From Desulfovibrio sp. An276 (lineage in GTDB: Bacteria; Desulfobacterota; Desulfovibrionia; Desulfovibrionales; Desulfovibrionaceae), in contig NZ_NFJC01000020.1 in the NCBI RefSeq assembly GCF_002159665.1, positions 1 to 53,031 on the forward strand: a stretch of DNA of 53,031 nucleotides. Reading direction: 5' to 3'. Under the pieces are notes generated by a model. It made no database searches and had not been told where the DNA came from. It saw nothing but the letters and a program-made list of their open reading frames with translations. Positions within the stretch are counted from its first letter, which is position 1, and each line of letters starts with the position of its first letter. Below are positions 29,278-37,426 of the stretch, piece after piece. Position numbers and translations under genes: made by a program.

Positions 29278-29419
29278 CGCCCCGCAATGGACGCCCCGAA
29301 CCAACAAGGAGCTTTTGCGATGGGCGATAGAGACAGACAGGGCCTTGATGCAATGCAACGCCGACAAGGCCGCGATGCAGACGTATGCCGAGAGCGTACA
29401 AGCCGAGGCAGAGGAGTGA
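29123..29419 (+). CDS. Rz1-like outer-membrane lipoprotein spanin
   Basis: A 98-residue protein starting MWQPRETSFLTR. GGAG lies 7 bases upstream. A lipoprotein signal ends in SASGC (LLCLMSASGC), followed by a proline-rich stretch (TPPPPQLIPVLPPADL). It lies largely inside the Rz gene in the +1 frame, the classical overlapping spanin arrangement. It continues 142 bases past the Rz stop. Confidence 0.8.
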   Translation: MWQPRETSFLTRCLLVGAMLLCLMSASGCGHTPPPPQLIPVLPPADLMQPTSAPQWTPRTNKELLRWAIETDRALMQCNADKAAMQTYAESVQAEAEE

Positions 29420-29574
29420 CGATATGGCGCAAGCGCTCGTTTCGTGTGGTCCTGCTCTGCTTGCTGATTCTTGTCCTATCTCTGGCCTACGCCATAGCGA
29501 CAGGCAGGCCCATACCGGAGACGGCAGGCAGAATTTTGGGCATCCTTTTACAGGTGCTTCTTGGGGGCATGTGA
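29416..29574 (+). CDS. Small membrane protein of the lysis cassette
   Basis: A 52-residue protein starting at GTG (GTGA overlap with the previous stop). It has a basic N-terminus (WRKRSFRVV), one clear transmembrane helix (VLLCLLILVLSLAYAIATG) and a second short hydrophobic stretch (LGILLQVLLGG). It may be a small holin or holin partner. The position between spanin and holin-like genes supports a lysis role. Confidence 0.55.
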   Translation: MTIWRKRSFRVVLLCLLILVLSLAYAIATGRPIPETAGRILGILLQVLLGGM

Positions 29575-30086
29575 TGCAGATGCAGATTGACCCCCAACAA
29601 ACGCCCGATATTGGAGCCGTCAAGGAGACGGCTTGGAGGTGGGCCTACATTGCCGGGCTTGGCGGTTTGTTCGGTATGCTGTGGCACATGGCCGACGCTT
29701 TCAAGGAACGCACCTGGACCCAGCGCCTCATTGCTCTGCTTTGCTCTACCTGTGCCGGGGCTGCGGCAGGACCAACCGCAATCATTCTGGCAACTGCCGT
29801 CGCCGCCTATTTCGGCTTTGCCCTGTCTCTGGACACAAAGCTTGCCATTGGCTGCGTTTTTGCAGGCATGGGCAGTAAGTTTCTGGATATAGGTATCACC
29901 TTTCTCAAAGGGTGGAGCAAGGCGAACCTGGCAAAGCCCGAAGACATAGAAGAGTGCCGCAGGACCATGACCCCCGAACAGAGAGCACGGCACGCTGATA
30001 CCTGCGTGTTCACGCCAGACCGCTGCAAAGGCCGGTGCTTGCAATGCCCGCACAGGAAGGCTCCTGATTCAAAATCGACTGTATAA
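29574..30086 (+). CDS. Holin-like membrane protein
   Basis: A 170-residue protein starting MQMQIDPQQTPD. Three hydrophobic segments are visible: AYIAGLGGLFGMLW, LIALLCSTCAGAAAG with TAIILATAVAAYFGF, and LAIGCVFAGMGSKF. A Cys-containing tail follows (CVFTPDRCKGRC). The topology and cassette position suggest a holin. It is coupled to the previous gene by TGATG. The tail is unusual for holins. Confidence 0.65.
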   Translation: MQMQIDPQQTPDIGAVKETAWRWAYIAGLGGLFGMLWHMADAFKERTWTQRLIALLCSTCAGAAAGPTAIILATAVAAYFGFALSLDTKLAIGCVFAGMGSKFLDIGITFLKGWSKANLAKPEDIEECRRTMTPEQRARHADTCVFTPDRCKGRCLQCPHRKAPDSKSTV

Positions 30087-30098
30087 AAAGGAAATTTT

Positions 30099-30863
30099 AT
30101 GCCTTTGATAGTTCAAACATGGCCCATTGACCGCCTGATTCCGTATGCCCGCAACCCACGTAAGAATGATGAGCAGGTTGACCGCATGTGCGGTGCAATC
30201 CGTGAATTTGGGTTTCGCATTCCTATTGTCGCCAAGTCCGACGGCACTGTGGTGGACGGTCACTTGCGTTTGAAGGCAGCCCAGAAGCTTGGCTTGAAAG
30301 AGGTCCCTGTAGCTCTGGCAGACGAATTGACCGATACGCAAGTCAAGGCATTTCGTTTGCTGGCAAACCAGTCTGCCAACTGGGCAGAGTGGGATACGGA
30401 GTTGCTTAATCTAGAATTAAAAGATTTGAAAGAAGCAGGCTTTGATACTGATATAATTGGTTTTGATGCAGATATTGTGCCGCTTCCAGAGGAAGAACTA
30501 CAAAAAGAAGAAGAGAATATTTATACAGATAAAATCGCAACACCAATTTATGAACCAACAGGAAAAGAAGTAAATCTTGATGATTGTTTGAATAGTGACA
30601 AAGAAAAATATTTACTTATACAAATAGAAAACGCTAGTGATTTATCAGAGGATGAACGCAATTTTTTGCGAGCAGCAGCAACAAGGCATGCAATTTTCAA
30701 TTATGAAAATATAGCTGAGTATTATGCATCAAAAGCAAGTCCAACTATGCAACATCTTATGGAAGAGTCTGGACTTGTTATAATAGACAAAGACCGTGCT
30801 ATTGAACTTGGATATGTAGAACTTTCTTCACGAATTCAAGAACTTATGGGTGGGGGGGTATAA
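30099..30863 (+). CDS. ParB-like domain fused to a phage-specific C-terminal domain
   Basis: A 254-residue protein. Residues 1-105 form a ParB/Srx-like nuclease or NTPase domain (IPYARNPRKNDEQVDRMC, then VVDGHLRLKAAQKLGLKEVP). Residues about 135-250 form another domain starting YTDKIATPIYEPTG and containing RHAIFNYENIAEYYA. From memory, this pair of domains occurs next to a GT-A-like glycosyltransferase in other phages, as here. The gene changes from high G+C to AT-rich at about 30400, within the coding frame, so it is probably chimeric. Confidence 0.78.
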   Translation: MPLIVQTWPIDRLIPYARNPRKNDEQVDRMCGAIREFGFRIPIVAKSDGTVVDGHLRLKAAQKLGLKEVPVALADELTDTQVKAFRLLANQSANWAEWDTELLNLELKDLKEAGFDTDIIGFDADIVPLPEEELQKEEENIYTDKIATPIYEPTGKEVNLDDCLNSDKEKYLLIQIENASDLSEDERNFLRAAATRHAIFNYENIAEYYASKASPTMQHLMEESGLVIIDKDRAIELGYVELSSRIQELMGGGV

Positions 30864-30866
30864 CTA

Positions 30867-31712
30867 ATGCGCCATTCCTCATTTGCTTGCTTCGTATTGA
30901 CCAATCGGCGTCCCCAAAATCAACAGACTCTTAAATCACTAAGGAAACAAGGATATACTGGAAAAATTTATTTAATTGTTGATAATGAAGACCCAACTAT
31001 TTGTGAATATAAAGAACTTTATGGTGATCAAGTAATTGTTTTTGATAAAGAATATGCAGCATCAATAACTGATAGAGGTGACAATATATATAAAAAAAAT
31101 ACAGTTTTATTTGCTCGTAACATGTGCCATAAAATAGCCAAAGATTTAGGTCTAGAATATTTTTTAGAACTTGATGATGACTACAATAATTTTCAATATA
31201 GATATCCTGAGAAAAATATATTAAAATCAAAAATTCCTAATAACTTAGATGAAATTTTTGATATATTTTTAGATTTTCTTGATTGCAGTAACGCATTAGC
31301 TGTTTGTTTTGTTCAAACAGGAGATTTAATGGGAGGCGCAAAAACATGGAATAAAACATTGATAATGCGTAAAGCAATGAATGGATATTTTTGTAAAACA
31401 GATAGGCCATATAAATTTATAGGTAGAATGAATGATGACGTTAATACATATGTTGTTTTAGGGCACAGAGGAAATTTATTTTTATCAATTGGTGATATTG
31501 CTATTTCACAGGCTCCTACACAGCAAAATAGTGGCGGATTAACAGAAATGTATCGTGAAAACGGTACATATATGAAAAGCTTTTATACAGTCATGATGGC
31601 ACCATCTGCAGTTAAAATTTCTGTTCTTGGAACATCACATGTTAGAATACATCATAGAATAAATTGGAAATATTGTTGTCCTAAAATATTAAAAGAATCA
31701 TTACGTAAATAA
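30867..31712 (+). CDS. GT-A-like phage glycosyltransferase
   Basis: A 281-residue AT-rich gene. A Rossmann-like start (FACFVLTNRRPQNQQTLKSL, then GKIYLIVDNED) precedes a DxD-type acidic motif ELDDDY (D103-D105). Conserved-looking blocks are FVQTGDLMGGAKTWNKTLIM and RPYKFIGRMNDDVNTYVVLG. It resembles the glycosyltransferases described beside TET/JBP-like base oxygenases in phages (TAGT type). No oxygenase gene is seen here, so the acceptor is open. It follows the ParB-like gene by 3 bases. Confidence 0.7.
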   Translation: MRHSSFACFVLTNRRPQNQQTLKSLRKQGYTGKIYLIVDNEDPTICEYKELYGDQVIVFDKEYAASITDRGDNIYKKNTVLFARNMCHKIAKDLGLEYFLELDDDYNNFQYRYPEKNILKSKIPNNLDEIFDIFLDFLDCSNALAVCFVQTGDLMGGAKTWNKTLIMRKAMNGYFCKTDRPYKFIGRMNDDVNTYVVLGHRGNLFLSIGDIAISQAPTQQNSGGLTEMYRENGTYMKSFYTVMMAPSAVKISVLGTSHVRIHHRINWKYCCPKILKESLRK

Positions 31713-31722
31713 GGTGATTTAT

Positions 31723-32136
31723 ATGGCAATGCCTAGAAAAAAATACAATGAGCGTGATGAAAGAATAGCGTTGTCAATGGCGCAATATGGTGTACCACAT
31801 ACCCAAATAGCTCAAGCTCTTGGTATGTCTAAAGATATACTATACAAGCTTTACGGTGATGCTATGCAAAAAGGGGCTGCTAATGCAAATGCAAAGATAG
31901 CGCAGTGTTTATATAATAAAGCTATTGGTAATCAAGAAAAAGGCATTCCACCTGACACCACCGCCCTGATATTTTGGTGTAAGACTCGCATGGGGTGGCG
32001 TGAAACCCAGAAGGTGGATCTCACCTCTTCCGACGGATCCATGTCCCCATCCCCTGCCATTGATTTCTCTGGCAAGACACAGGAAGAGCTGCTTGAGCTG
32101 ACGCGGGCAGCCTTTGGGTTGGAGCACAAGGATTAG
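31723..32136 (+). CDS. terS: Small terminase subunit
   Basis: A 137-residue protein starting MAMPRKKYNERDERIALSM. An N-terminal helix-turn-helix (YGVPHTQIAQALGMSKDILY) recognises packaging DNA. The helical middle and C-terminal tail contact the large subunit. The first half is AT-rich and the second half GC-rich with a break near 31950, so the DNA-recognition half came with the glycosyltransferase island. It precedes terL by 4 bases. Confidence 0.82.
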   Translation: MAMPRKKYNERDERIALSMAQYGVPHTQIAQALGMSKDILYKLYGDAMQKGAANANAKIAQCLYNKAIGNQEKGIPPDTTALIFWCKTRMGWRETQKVDLTSSDGSMSPSPAIDFSGKTQEELLELTRAAFGLEHKD

Positions 32137-32140
32137 GCAC

Positions 32141-33637
32141 ATGGCACGGCGCAAGAAGTCCATTCCCGACCTGCGTGAAGTGCAGAAAGGACTTGCAAGG
32201 CAGAACCTGCAAGCCTTTGTGCTGTACACCATGCCGAACTATCTCATGGGCTGGGTGCACGAGCGCATTTGCTGGGAAATGGAACGCTTTCTTGAGGACG
32301 TGATTGCACAGAAGTCGCCCCGGCTGATTATCACCATGCCTCCGAGGAGCGGCAAATCGGAACTTGTCTCACGCCGATTTCCCGCCTATGCCTTTGGGCG
32401 TCACCCAGATCTCTCTATCATTGCCGCAAGCTACAGCTCAGACCTTGCCAGTAGGATGAACAGGGACGTTCAGCGCATTATTGATGACGATCTGTATGCG
32501 GACCTGTTTCCAAGCGTCACGCTATACGGGAAAAACATCCGCACAACCGCCAAAGGCTCCTACCTGCGCAATTCCGACATTTTCGAGATTGTGGGGCATG
32601 AAGGCGTCTATCGTTCCGCCGGCGTGGGTGGTGGTATCACGGGCATGGGTTGTTCCATCGCAATCATTGACGACCCCATCAAGGACCGTATGTCTGCCGA
32701 CTCTCCTACCATTCGGCAAAACATCTGGGACTGGTACACGTCCACCCTCTACACCCGTCTTGCGCCTGGTGGTGGCGTGATTGTCATGCTGACAAAATGG
32801 CATACTGACGACCTTGCAGGCCGCCTTTTGGAGGCAGAACGAGCAGGCGAGGGCGACCACTGGAAGGTGATCAACTTCCCCGCCATTGCGGAGCAGGATG
32901 AGTATTGGAACGGGCACCTCATGCGCAAAGCAGGCGAGGCGCTCCACCCCGAACGTTACCCTCTGGAGCAGCTCCTTGCCATCAAACAGGCAATTGGCTC
33001 CCGTGACTGGGCAGCGCTCTACCAGCAGCACCCTGTTCCGGACGGCGGCGCAATCTTCAAGGCGGAGTGGCTGCGCTTCTGGCTTCCCAAGGACCTGCCC
33101 AACTTCGACATGATGTTGACCTCATGGGACATGACTTTCAAGGAAGGCACGGACAACGACTTTGTTGTGGGTCAGGTGTGGGGCAGAGCGGGAGCCAACT
33201 TCTACCTGCTGGACCAGGTACGGGGCCGGTGGGGGTTCACGGAGACCCTGCATCACTTCCAGAAGCTTGCCCAGAAGTGGCCCATGGTGCGCCGCCACCT
33301 GATTGAGGACAAGGCCAACGGTCCGGCAGTCATAGACACGCTGCGCAACACTGTGGCGGGCATTATTCCGGTGGAGCCGTGCGGTTCCAAGGTTGCCCGT
33401 GCCCATGCCGTGACCACCTATTTCGAGGCTGGCAACGTGTTCATCCCGCACCCGTCTCTTGCCCCGTGGGTGAACGACTTCATGGCGGAGCTGACAACGT
33501 TCCCCAGCGCAGCGCATGACGACCAGGTGGACGCCGCCACCCAATCCGTCTTTGACTTGCAGACACGCCGGCCCATGTACATCGACCCCAGTGTTGTGCG
33601 CATGGGAGCCATGCAGCAGAGAGGCCTGAAATGGTGA
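32141..33637 (+). CDS. terL: Large terminase subunit
   Basis: A 498-residue packaging motor. ATPase motifs: Walker A MPPRSGKSE (66-74), Walker B IAIIDDP (173-179) and a coupling motif MLTKWH (216-221). The RNase H-like nuclease has D330 (SWDMTF), E389/D390 and D460/D461/D464 (AHDDQVDA). It pumps and cuts DNA at the portal. It belongs to the gp17-like TerL class and is GC-rich like the following head genes. Confidence 0.95.
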   Translation: MARRKKSIPDLREVQKGLARQNLQAFVLYTMPNYLMGWVHERICWEMERFLEDVIAQKSPRLIITMPPRSGKSELVSRRFPAYAFGRHPDLSIIAASYSSDLASRMNRDVQRIIDDDLYADLFPSVTLYGKNIRTTAKGSYLRNSDIFEIVGHEGVYRSAGVGGGITGMGCSIAIIDDPIKDRMSADSPTIRQNIWDWYTSTLYTRLAPGGGVIVMLTKWHTDDLAGRLLEAERAGEGDHWKVINFPAIAEQDEYWNGHLMRKAGEALHPERYPLEQLLAIKQAIGSRDWAALYQQHPVPDGGAIFKAEWLRFWLPKDLPNFDMMLTSWDMTFKEGTDNDFVVGQVWGRAGANFYLLDQVRGRWGFTETLHHFQKLAQKWPMVRRHLIEDKANGPAVIDTLRNTVAGIIPVEPCGSKVARAHAVTTYFEAGNVFIPHPSLAPWVNDFMAELTTFPSAAHDDQVDAATQSVFDLQTRRPMYIDPSVVRMGAMQQRGLKW

Positions 33638-33693
33638 ACGCAAATACTTCCGTCCGCTTTTGAAAAAGCTTGCCGAGAGGGAGGCACAGATAC

Positions 33694-35208
33694 ATGTCTA
33701 GACGAAACAGACAGCAAAAACCAAAGACTCAGATACCCTGGCAGTTCATGCGTGAGATGATGCAGCCTGCGCAGCCGACAGTCCCCATGCCACTGGACGA
33801 GGTGCGCAAGCGCTACGGCCCTCCCAAGACTCTGGGCTGCACGAAGGATACACGCATGGCAATGGATTCCGCTCTTGCGGATTCCGGCGTCTACACGCTT
33901 CTGCAACACACCTTCGAGATGGGCATGGCAATGCCTCCGCAGTTCATGGGCTACGGCATGCTGCAGTCCATTGCCCAGAACGGCCTTGTCCGTGCCTGCG
34001 TGTCCACTGTCTCCAACGACATGACACGTTCCTGGATTGAGCTGCAGCGTGCGGGCGACGCCGTACAAGGGGCAGAAGACTCCCTGCTTGAGGAGCTGGG
34101 CACGCTGATGCAGAAGAAGCGCGTCAAGGAAACCTTTGCCGAGGCAATCGAGCTTGCAGGGTACGAAGGCGGCTCCTTCATCTTCATCGACACGGGCGAG
34201 AAGGACCTGACAGTGCCTCTTTCCGTGTCTGCCCAGTCCGCAGAGCTGCAGCCAAATCGCACATTACGCTTTGTGGTGGTGGACCCGGCGAACTGCACGC
34301 CTGGCAACTACAACAGCCTTGACCCGTTGAGAGAAGACTACTTCAAGCCGGAAACATGGTGGGTACTAGGCAGGGAAGTGCATAGATCCCGACTCCTGCG
34401 CATTGTCTGGAACGAAGTCCCGTTCCTTCTCAAGCCTGCCTACAACTTCTTTGGCATTCCGCAGGCGCAGATCCTCTGGGATTATGTCATGCACTTCCAG
34501 CAGTGTCGGGATGCAGAGAACAGACTGCTGCGCAAGTTCTCCCTTGCTGTCTTCAAAACCCAGATGTTCAACTCCCTGAACCAGCTCATGCCGGAACAGA
34601 CTAACGTGCTGGACCAGCGCATCAAGTACATGCTCCAGCACATGAATAATGACGGCTGTCTTGTGGTGGACAAGGAAAACGAGGACATCATCAAGATCGA
34701 GACGCCGCTTTCCGGGGTGACAGATATTGTTCGCCAGGCGCTGGAATTTTTGGCAGCAATCAATCGCACACCCGCGGTCAAGCTTCTGGGCATTTCGCCG
34801 TCCGGATTCAACGCCACAGGGGAAAGCGACCTGCGCAACTACTACGATCACGTTGCCACACGTCAGCAGAGTATCATGGCTTCGGCCTTGCGTGTCATCC
34901 TGGATTGCCTGCAGCTGCACTTGCGGGGAGAGATTGACCCCACTCTGTCTTTCGAGTTCCGCAAGCTCAGTGAAGAGGACAAGAAGGTGCAGGCGGAGAC
35001 CCGCAAGATGCACGCCGACACGGCAGCGGTCTACCTGGACCGCGGTATTCTCTCGCAAGAGGAGGTGCGCCAGACCTTGGCGGCAAACCCTGATTCCGGC
35101 TATGCCAACATTGACGCCGACGACCTTCCTCCCGTGCCAGATCCTCTGATGGGACAGGAGACAGACCCCTTGCAGCCGGGCAACATCGAGGAGGAGCCGC
35201 ATGGCTAA
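33694..35208 (+). CDS. Portal protein, DUF1073 type
   Basis: A 504-residue protein starting MSRRNRQQKPKTQIPW, with GAGAGGGAGG upstream. It has the DUF1073/anti-CBASS-portal pattern (GLVRACVSTVSNDMTRSWIE, then TPAVKLLGISPSGFNATGES). It forms the dodecameric DNA entry ring in the capsid vertex. The order terL-portal-MuF is the usual one. It ends overlapping the MuF-like gene by 8 bases. Confidence 0.87.
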   Translation: MSRRNRQQKPKTQIPWQFMREMMQPAQPTVPMPLDEVRKRYGPPKTLGCTKDTRMAMDSALADSGVYTLLQHTFEMGMAMPPQFMGYGMLQSIAQNGLVRACVSTVSNDMTRSWIELQRAGDAVQGAEDSLLEELGTLMQKKRVKETFAEAIELAGYEGGSFIFIDTGEKDLTVPLSVSAQSAELQPNRTLRFVVVDPANCTPGNYNSLDPLREDYFKPETWWVLGREVHRSRLLRIVWNEVPFLLKPAYNFFGIPQAQILWDYVMHFQQCRDAENRLLRKFSLAVFKTQMFNSLNQLMPEQTNVLDQRIKYMLQHMNNDGCLVVDKENEDIIKIETPLSGVTDIVRQALEFLAAINRTPAVKLLGISPSGFNATGESDLRNYYDHVATRQQSIMASALRVILDCLQLHLRGEIDPTLSFEFRKLSEEDKKVQAETRKMHADTAAVYLDRGILSQEEVRQTLAANPDSGYANIDADDLPPVPDPLMGQETDPLQPGNIEEEPHG

Positions 35209-35998
35209 ACTCTTGCGTCCACAGCGTCCAAACGCTGGCCTGCGCAGGGAGTACGAGCGCAAGCTTTTGAAACTGCTTGACGAAATGCAGCAATCGGTAG
35301 AATATTGGTTGCTGACAGCGTACCGGCAAAATGCAGGAAGAATAGCCCAGGACGCTGCACCTCCTTCCCAAGTCCCTGCGTCGTGGATGGCATGGGCACT
35401 GAAACGCTTGCAACGCCGCTGGCTCCGTCGTTGGAGAGACAGAGCCGACAGGATTGCGAAGTGGTTTGTCACTCGTTCCCAGAGCATATCCCAAGCCCAG
35501 AGCATTGCCGCCATGAAAGCAGCAGGGTTCACTGTCCAGATGCATCCAAGTCGGGTGCTAAACGATACGGTCAAGGCACTCATTGCCGAGAACGTGTCTT
35601 TGATTCGGTCCATTCCCCAACAGTTCTTTCAACAGGTGGAGGGCCTTGTACAGCGCTCCATCATTCAGGGCCGTGACGTTGCCACCCTGCGGGACGAGCT
35701 GCAGGGACGCTTTGGAGTCACACGCAACAGGGCGAAGCTCATTGCCCGTGACCAGAACAACAAGGCATTTCAGGCAATCAAGCGTGCGGAGAACCAGCAG
35801 CTTGGCATCAAGGAAGGCATCTGGGTCCATGTGCCCGGCACCAAGTCGAGCCGCAAGACCCACATGAAGATGAATGGCAAGCGCTTCAAGCTGAATGAAG
35901 GCCTGTACGACTCCGATGTAAAGCGCAAGGTACTCCCCGGGGAATTAGTGGCTTGTAACTGCGTTTATCGGGCAGTGATTCCAGAGTTCGGAGATTGA
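35201..35998 (+). CDS. MuF/SPP1 gp7-like head morphogenesis protein
   Basis: A 265-residue protein. The C-terminal part carries the MuF domain: RDVATLRDELQGRFGVTRNR, AKLIARDQNNKAFQAIKRAE, WVHVPGTKSSRKTHMKMNGK and LPGELVACNCVYRAVIPEF. These proteins bind portal or DNA inside the head. The basic N-terminal half (LKRLQRRWLRRWRDRADRI) is unusual in its Arg content. It lies between portal and protease. Confidence 0.85.
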   Translation: MAKLLRPQRPNAGLRREYERKLLKLLDEMQQSVEYWLLTAYRQNAGRIAQDAAPPSQVPASWMAWALKRLQRRWLRRWRDRADRIAKWFVTRSQSISQAQSIAAMKAAGFTVQMHPSRVLNDTVKALIAENVSLIRSIPQQFFQQVEGLVQRSIIQGRDVATLRDELQGRFGVTRNRAKLIARDQNNKAFQAIKRAENQQLGIKEGIWVHVPGTKSSRKTHMKMNGKRFKLNEGLYDSDVKRKVLPGELVACNCVYRAVIPEFGD

Positions 35999-35999
35999 T

Positions 36000-37415
36000 A
36001 TGGAAGGGAAATATACACTGGCACTTGACGCAAGAAGCGTCCGCACTGTGGACGAAAACGGCTTTTTGCATGTCGGCAACAGCCACATCACAAAAGCCAA
36101 GGTAGACCCTTACCATGGCAACGAGGTTCCAGGCTGGCAGGACAAAGGCCTTGACCCAGGCAAAATTTACTACGGCCTGCGTGACCCGGGTGAGCTGCAG
36201 AAAGCTTTAACCACATGGGCAGGATTGCCCTTGCATTTCCGGCACCATGAGGACAGCGCAGACGAGCCGGCAAAAATGACCCGTGTGGGCAATGTGGGCA
36301 CAGATATCACCTGGAATGCGCCCTATGTGGACGCCCCCTTAACCATATGGGACCAGACAGCCATTGACGCAATCAACAACGGCACATGCAGGGAACTGTC
36401 CTGTGCGTATCGGTATGACCCCGACTGGACGCCCGGCACATACGAGGGCAGGCCATACGATTTCATCATGCGAAATATACGAGGCAACCACGTGGCGCTT
36501 GTCGAGGAAGGCAGGGCGGGTGCTGACGTATTGGTTGCAGACCATCAAACCGTGAAAGACCGCCAGGGAGGAAAACCTATGGCAAACAAGAAGACTATGG
36601 CGAAGGATAACGATCCCGCTATCGAGCAGAAGGAAGTAGACCTTGCGCAGGCTATCATTGACCTGCACAGGGTGGACCCTACTACGGGCCAGATTGTTGA
36701 CGTGCAGGAGGACGAGGGCAAGGTTGGCGCACTCCGTGAGGTTATGGGCGAACTTGCCGGCAAACTCGCACCCGAAGAGCTGGCAAAGCTGAAAGCTGCC
36801 CTTGCCGGCCTTGTTGCCCCTGTGGATGACGCCGAACTGGAGCCCGTGGCCAATCCCTACAAGGAAGCAATGGACGCCTGCGGTCTGGACAGCAATGACG
36901 AGGCCGCACAGAAAGCTTTTGCCGAGGGCGTGAAGTTTGCTCAGAGCCAGCAGCCGGAGGAAGACGCGGTACTCGAACCTGCACCCGCTCCTGCCCCTGC
37001 GGAGGATGACGACAAGGTAAACGGCACGACTTGCGCCAATGACGCAAAACCCAAGGATATGACCATGAAGCAGCCCAAGAAGCCTGTCGTGACCATGGAC
37101 GCCAACGCCATCAAGGCGCAGGCAGTCAGGGAAACCAGGCAGCACATGCAGGATCTTTTTTCCGCAGTCGAGGCAGTGAAGCCTTTGACTGGTTCCCTCA
37201 AGCCGATGGCTTTTGACAGTGCTGACAACGTGTACAAACACGCTCTGCAGGTCAAGGGTATCGATCCCGCGAAGTACGACCGTACCGCATGGCGTGGCAT
37301 GGTGGACATGTTGCTCATGCAGCAGCCGTCCGGCTTCAGGCAGGTCACTCAGGACGCAAAGCCCGATGACTTCACTGGCCCGTTTGAACACCTCAGAGAA
37401 ATCGTGATCTCTTAA
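36000..37415 (+). CDS. DUF2213 prohead protease/scaffold protein
   Basis: A 471-residue protein. Residues 1-185 are the DUF2213 domain (YYGLRDPGELQKALTTWAGL, then CRELSCAYRYDPDWTPGTYE and RNIRGNHVALVEEGRAG). The remaining half is acidic and helical, as expected of a scaffold (EDEGKVGALREVMGELAGKL, then EPAPAPAPAEDDD). An internal in-frame start at 36579 follows a strong ribosome site, as in the lambda C/Nu3 pair. It precedes the decoration and capsid genes. Confidence 0.83.
   Translation: MEGKYTLALDARSVRTVDENGFLHVGNSHITKAKVDPYHGNEVPGWQDKGLDPGKIYYGLRDPGELQKALTTWAGLPLHFRHHEDSADEPAKMTRVGNVGTDITWNAPYVDAPLTIWDQTAIDAINNGTCRELSCAYRYDPDWTPGTYEGRPYDFIMRNIRGNHVALVEEGRAGADVLVADHQTVKDRQGGKPMANKKTMAKDNDPAIEQKEVDLAQAIIDLHRVDPTTGQIVDVQEDEGKVGALREVMGELAGKLAPEELAKLKAALAGLVAPVDDAELEPVANPYKEAMDACGLDSNDEAAQKAFAEGVKFAQSQQPEEDAVLEPAPAPAPAEDDDKVNGTTCANDAKPKDMTMKQPKKPVVTMDANAIKAQAVRETRQHMQDLFSAVEAVKPLTGSLKPMAFDSADNVYKHALQVKGIDPAKYDRTAWRGMVDMLLMQQPSGFRQVTQDAKPDDFTGPFEHLREIVIS
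36579..37415 (+). CDS. Scaffold protein from an internal in-frame start
   Basis: The sequence AGGGAGG lies 7 bases before ATG 36579, which is in frame with the DUF2213 gene (codon 194). The 278-residue product MANKKTMAKDND onward would be the scaffold half alone. This nested protease/scaffold layout is known in lambda-like phages; here it is inferred from the signal strength and domain boundary. Confidence 0.6.
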   Translation: MANKKTMAKDNDPAIEQKEVDLAQAIIDLHRVDPTTGQIVDVQEDEGKVGALREVMGELAGKLAPEELAKLKAALAGLVAPVDDAELEPVANPYKEAMDACGLDSNDEAAQKAFAEGVKFAQSQQPEEDAVLEPAPAPAPAEDDDKVNGTTCANDAKPKDMTMKQPKKPVVTMDANAIKAQAVRETRQHMQDLFSAVEAVKPLTGSLKPMAFDSADNVYKHALQVKGIDPAKYDRTAWRGMVDMLLMQQPSGFRQVTQDAKPDDFTGPFEHLREIVIS

Positions 37416-37426
37416 GGAGGCTTTCC

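Noticed and set aside
36339..37391. Long minus frame opposite the protease/scaffold gene
   Set aside because: Shadow of the DUF2213 gene; no ribosome site, motifs or context.
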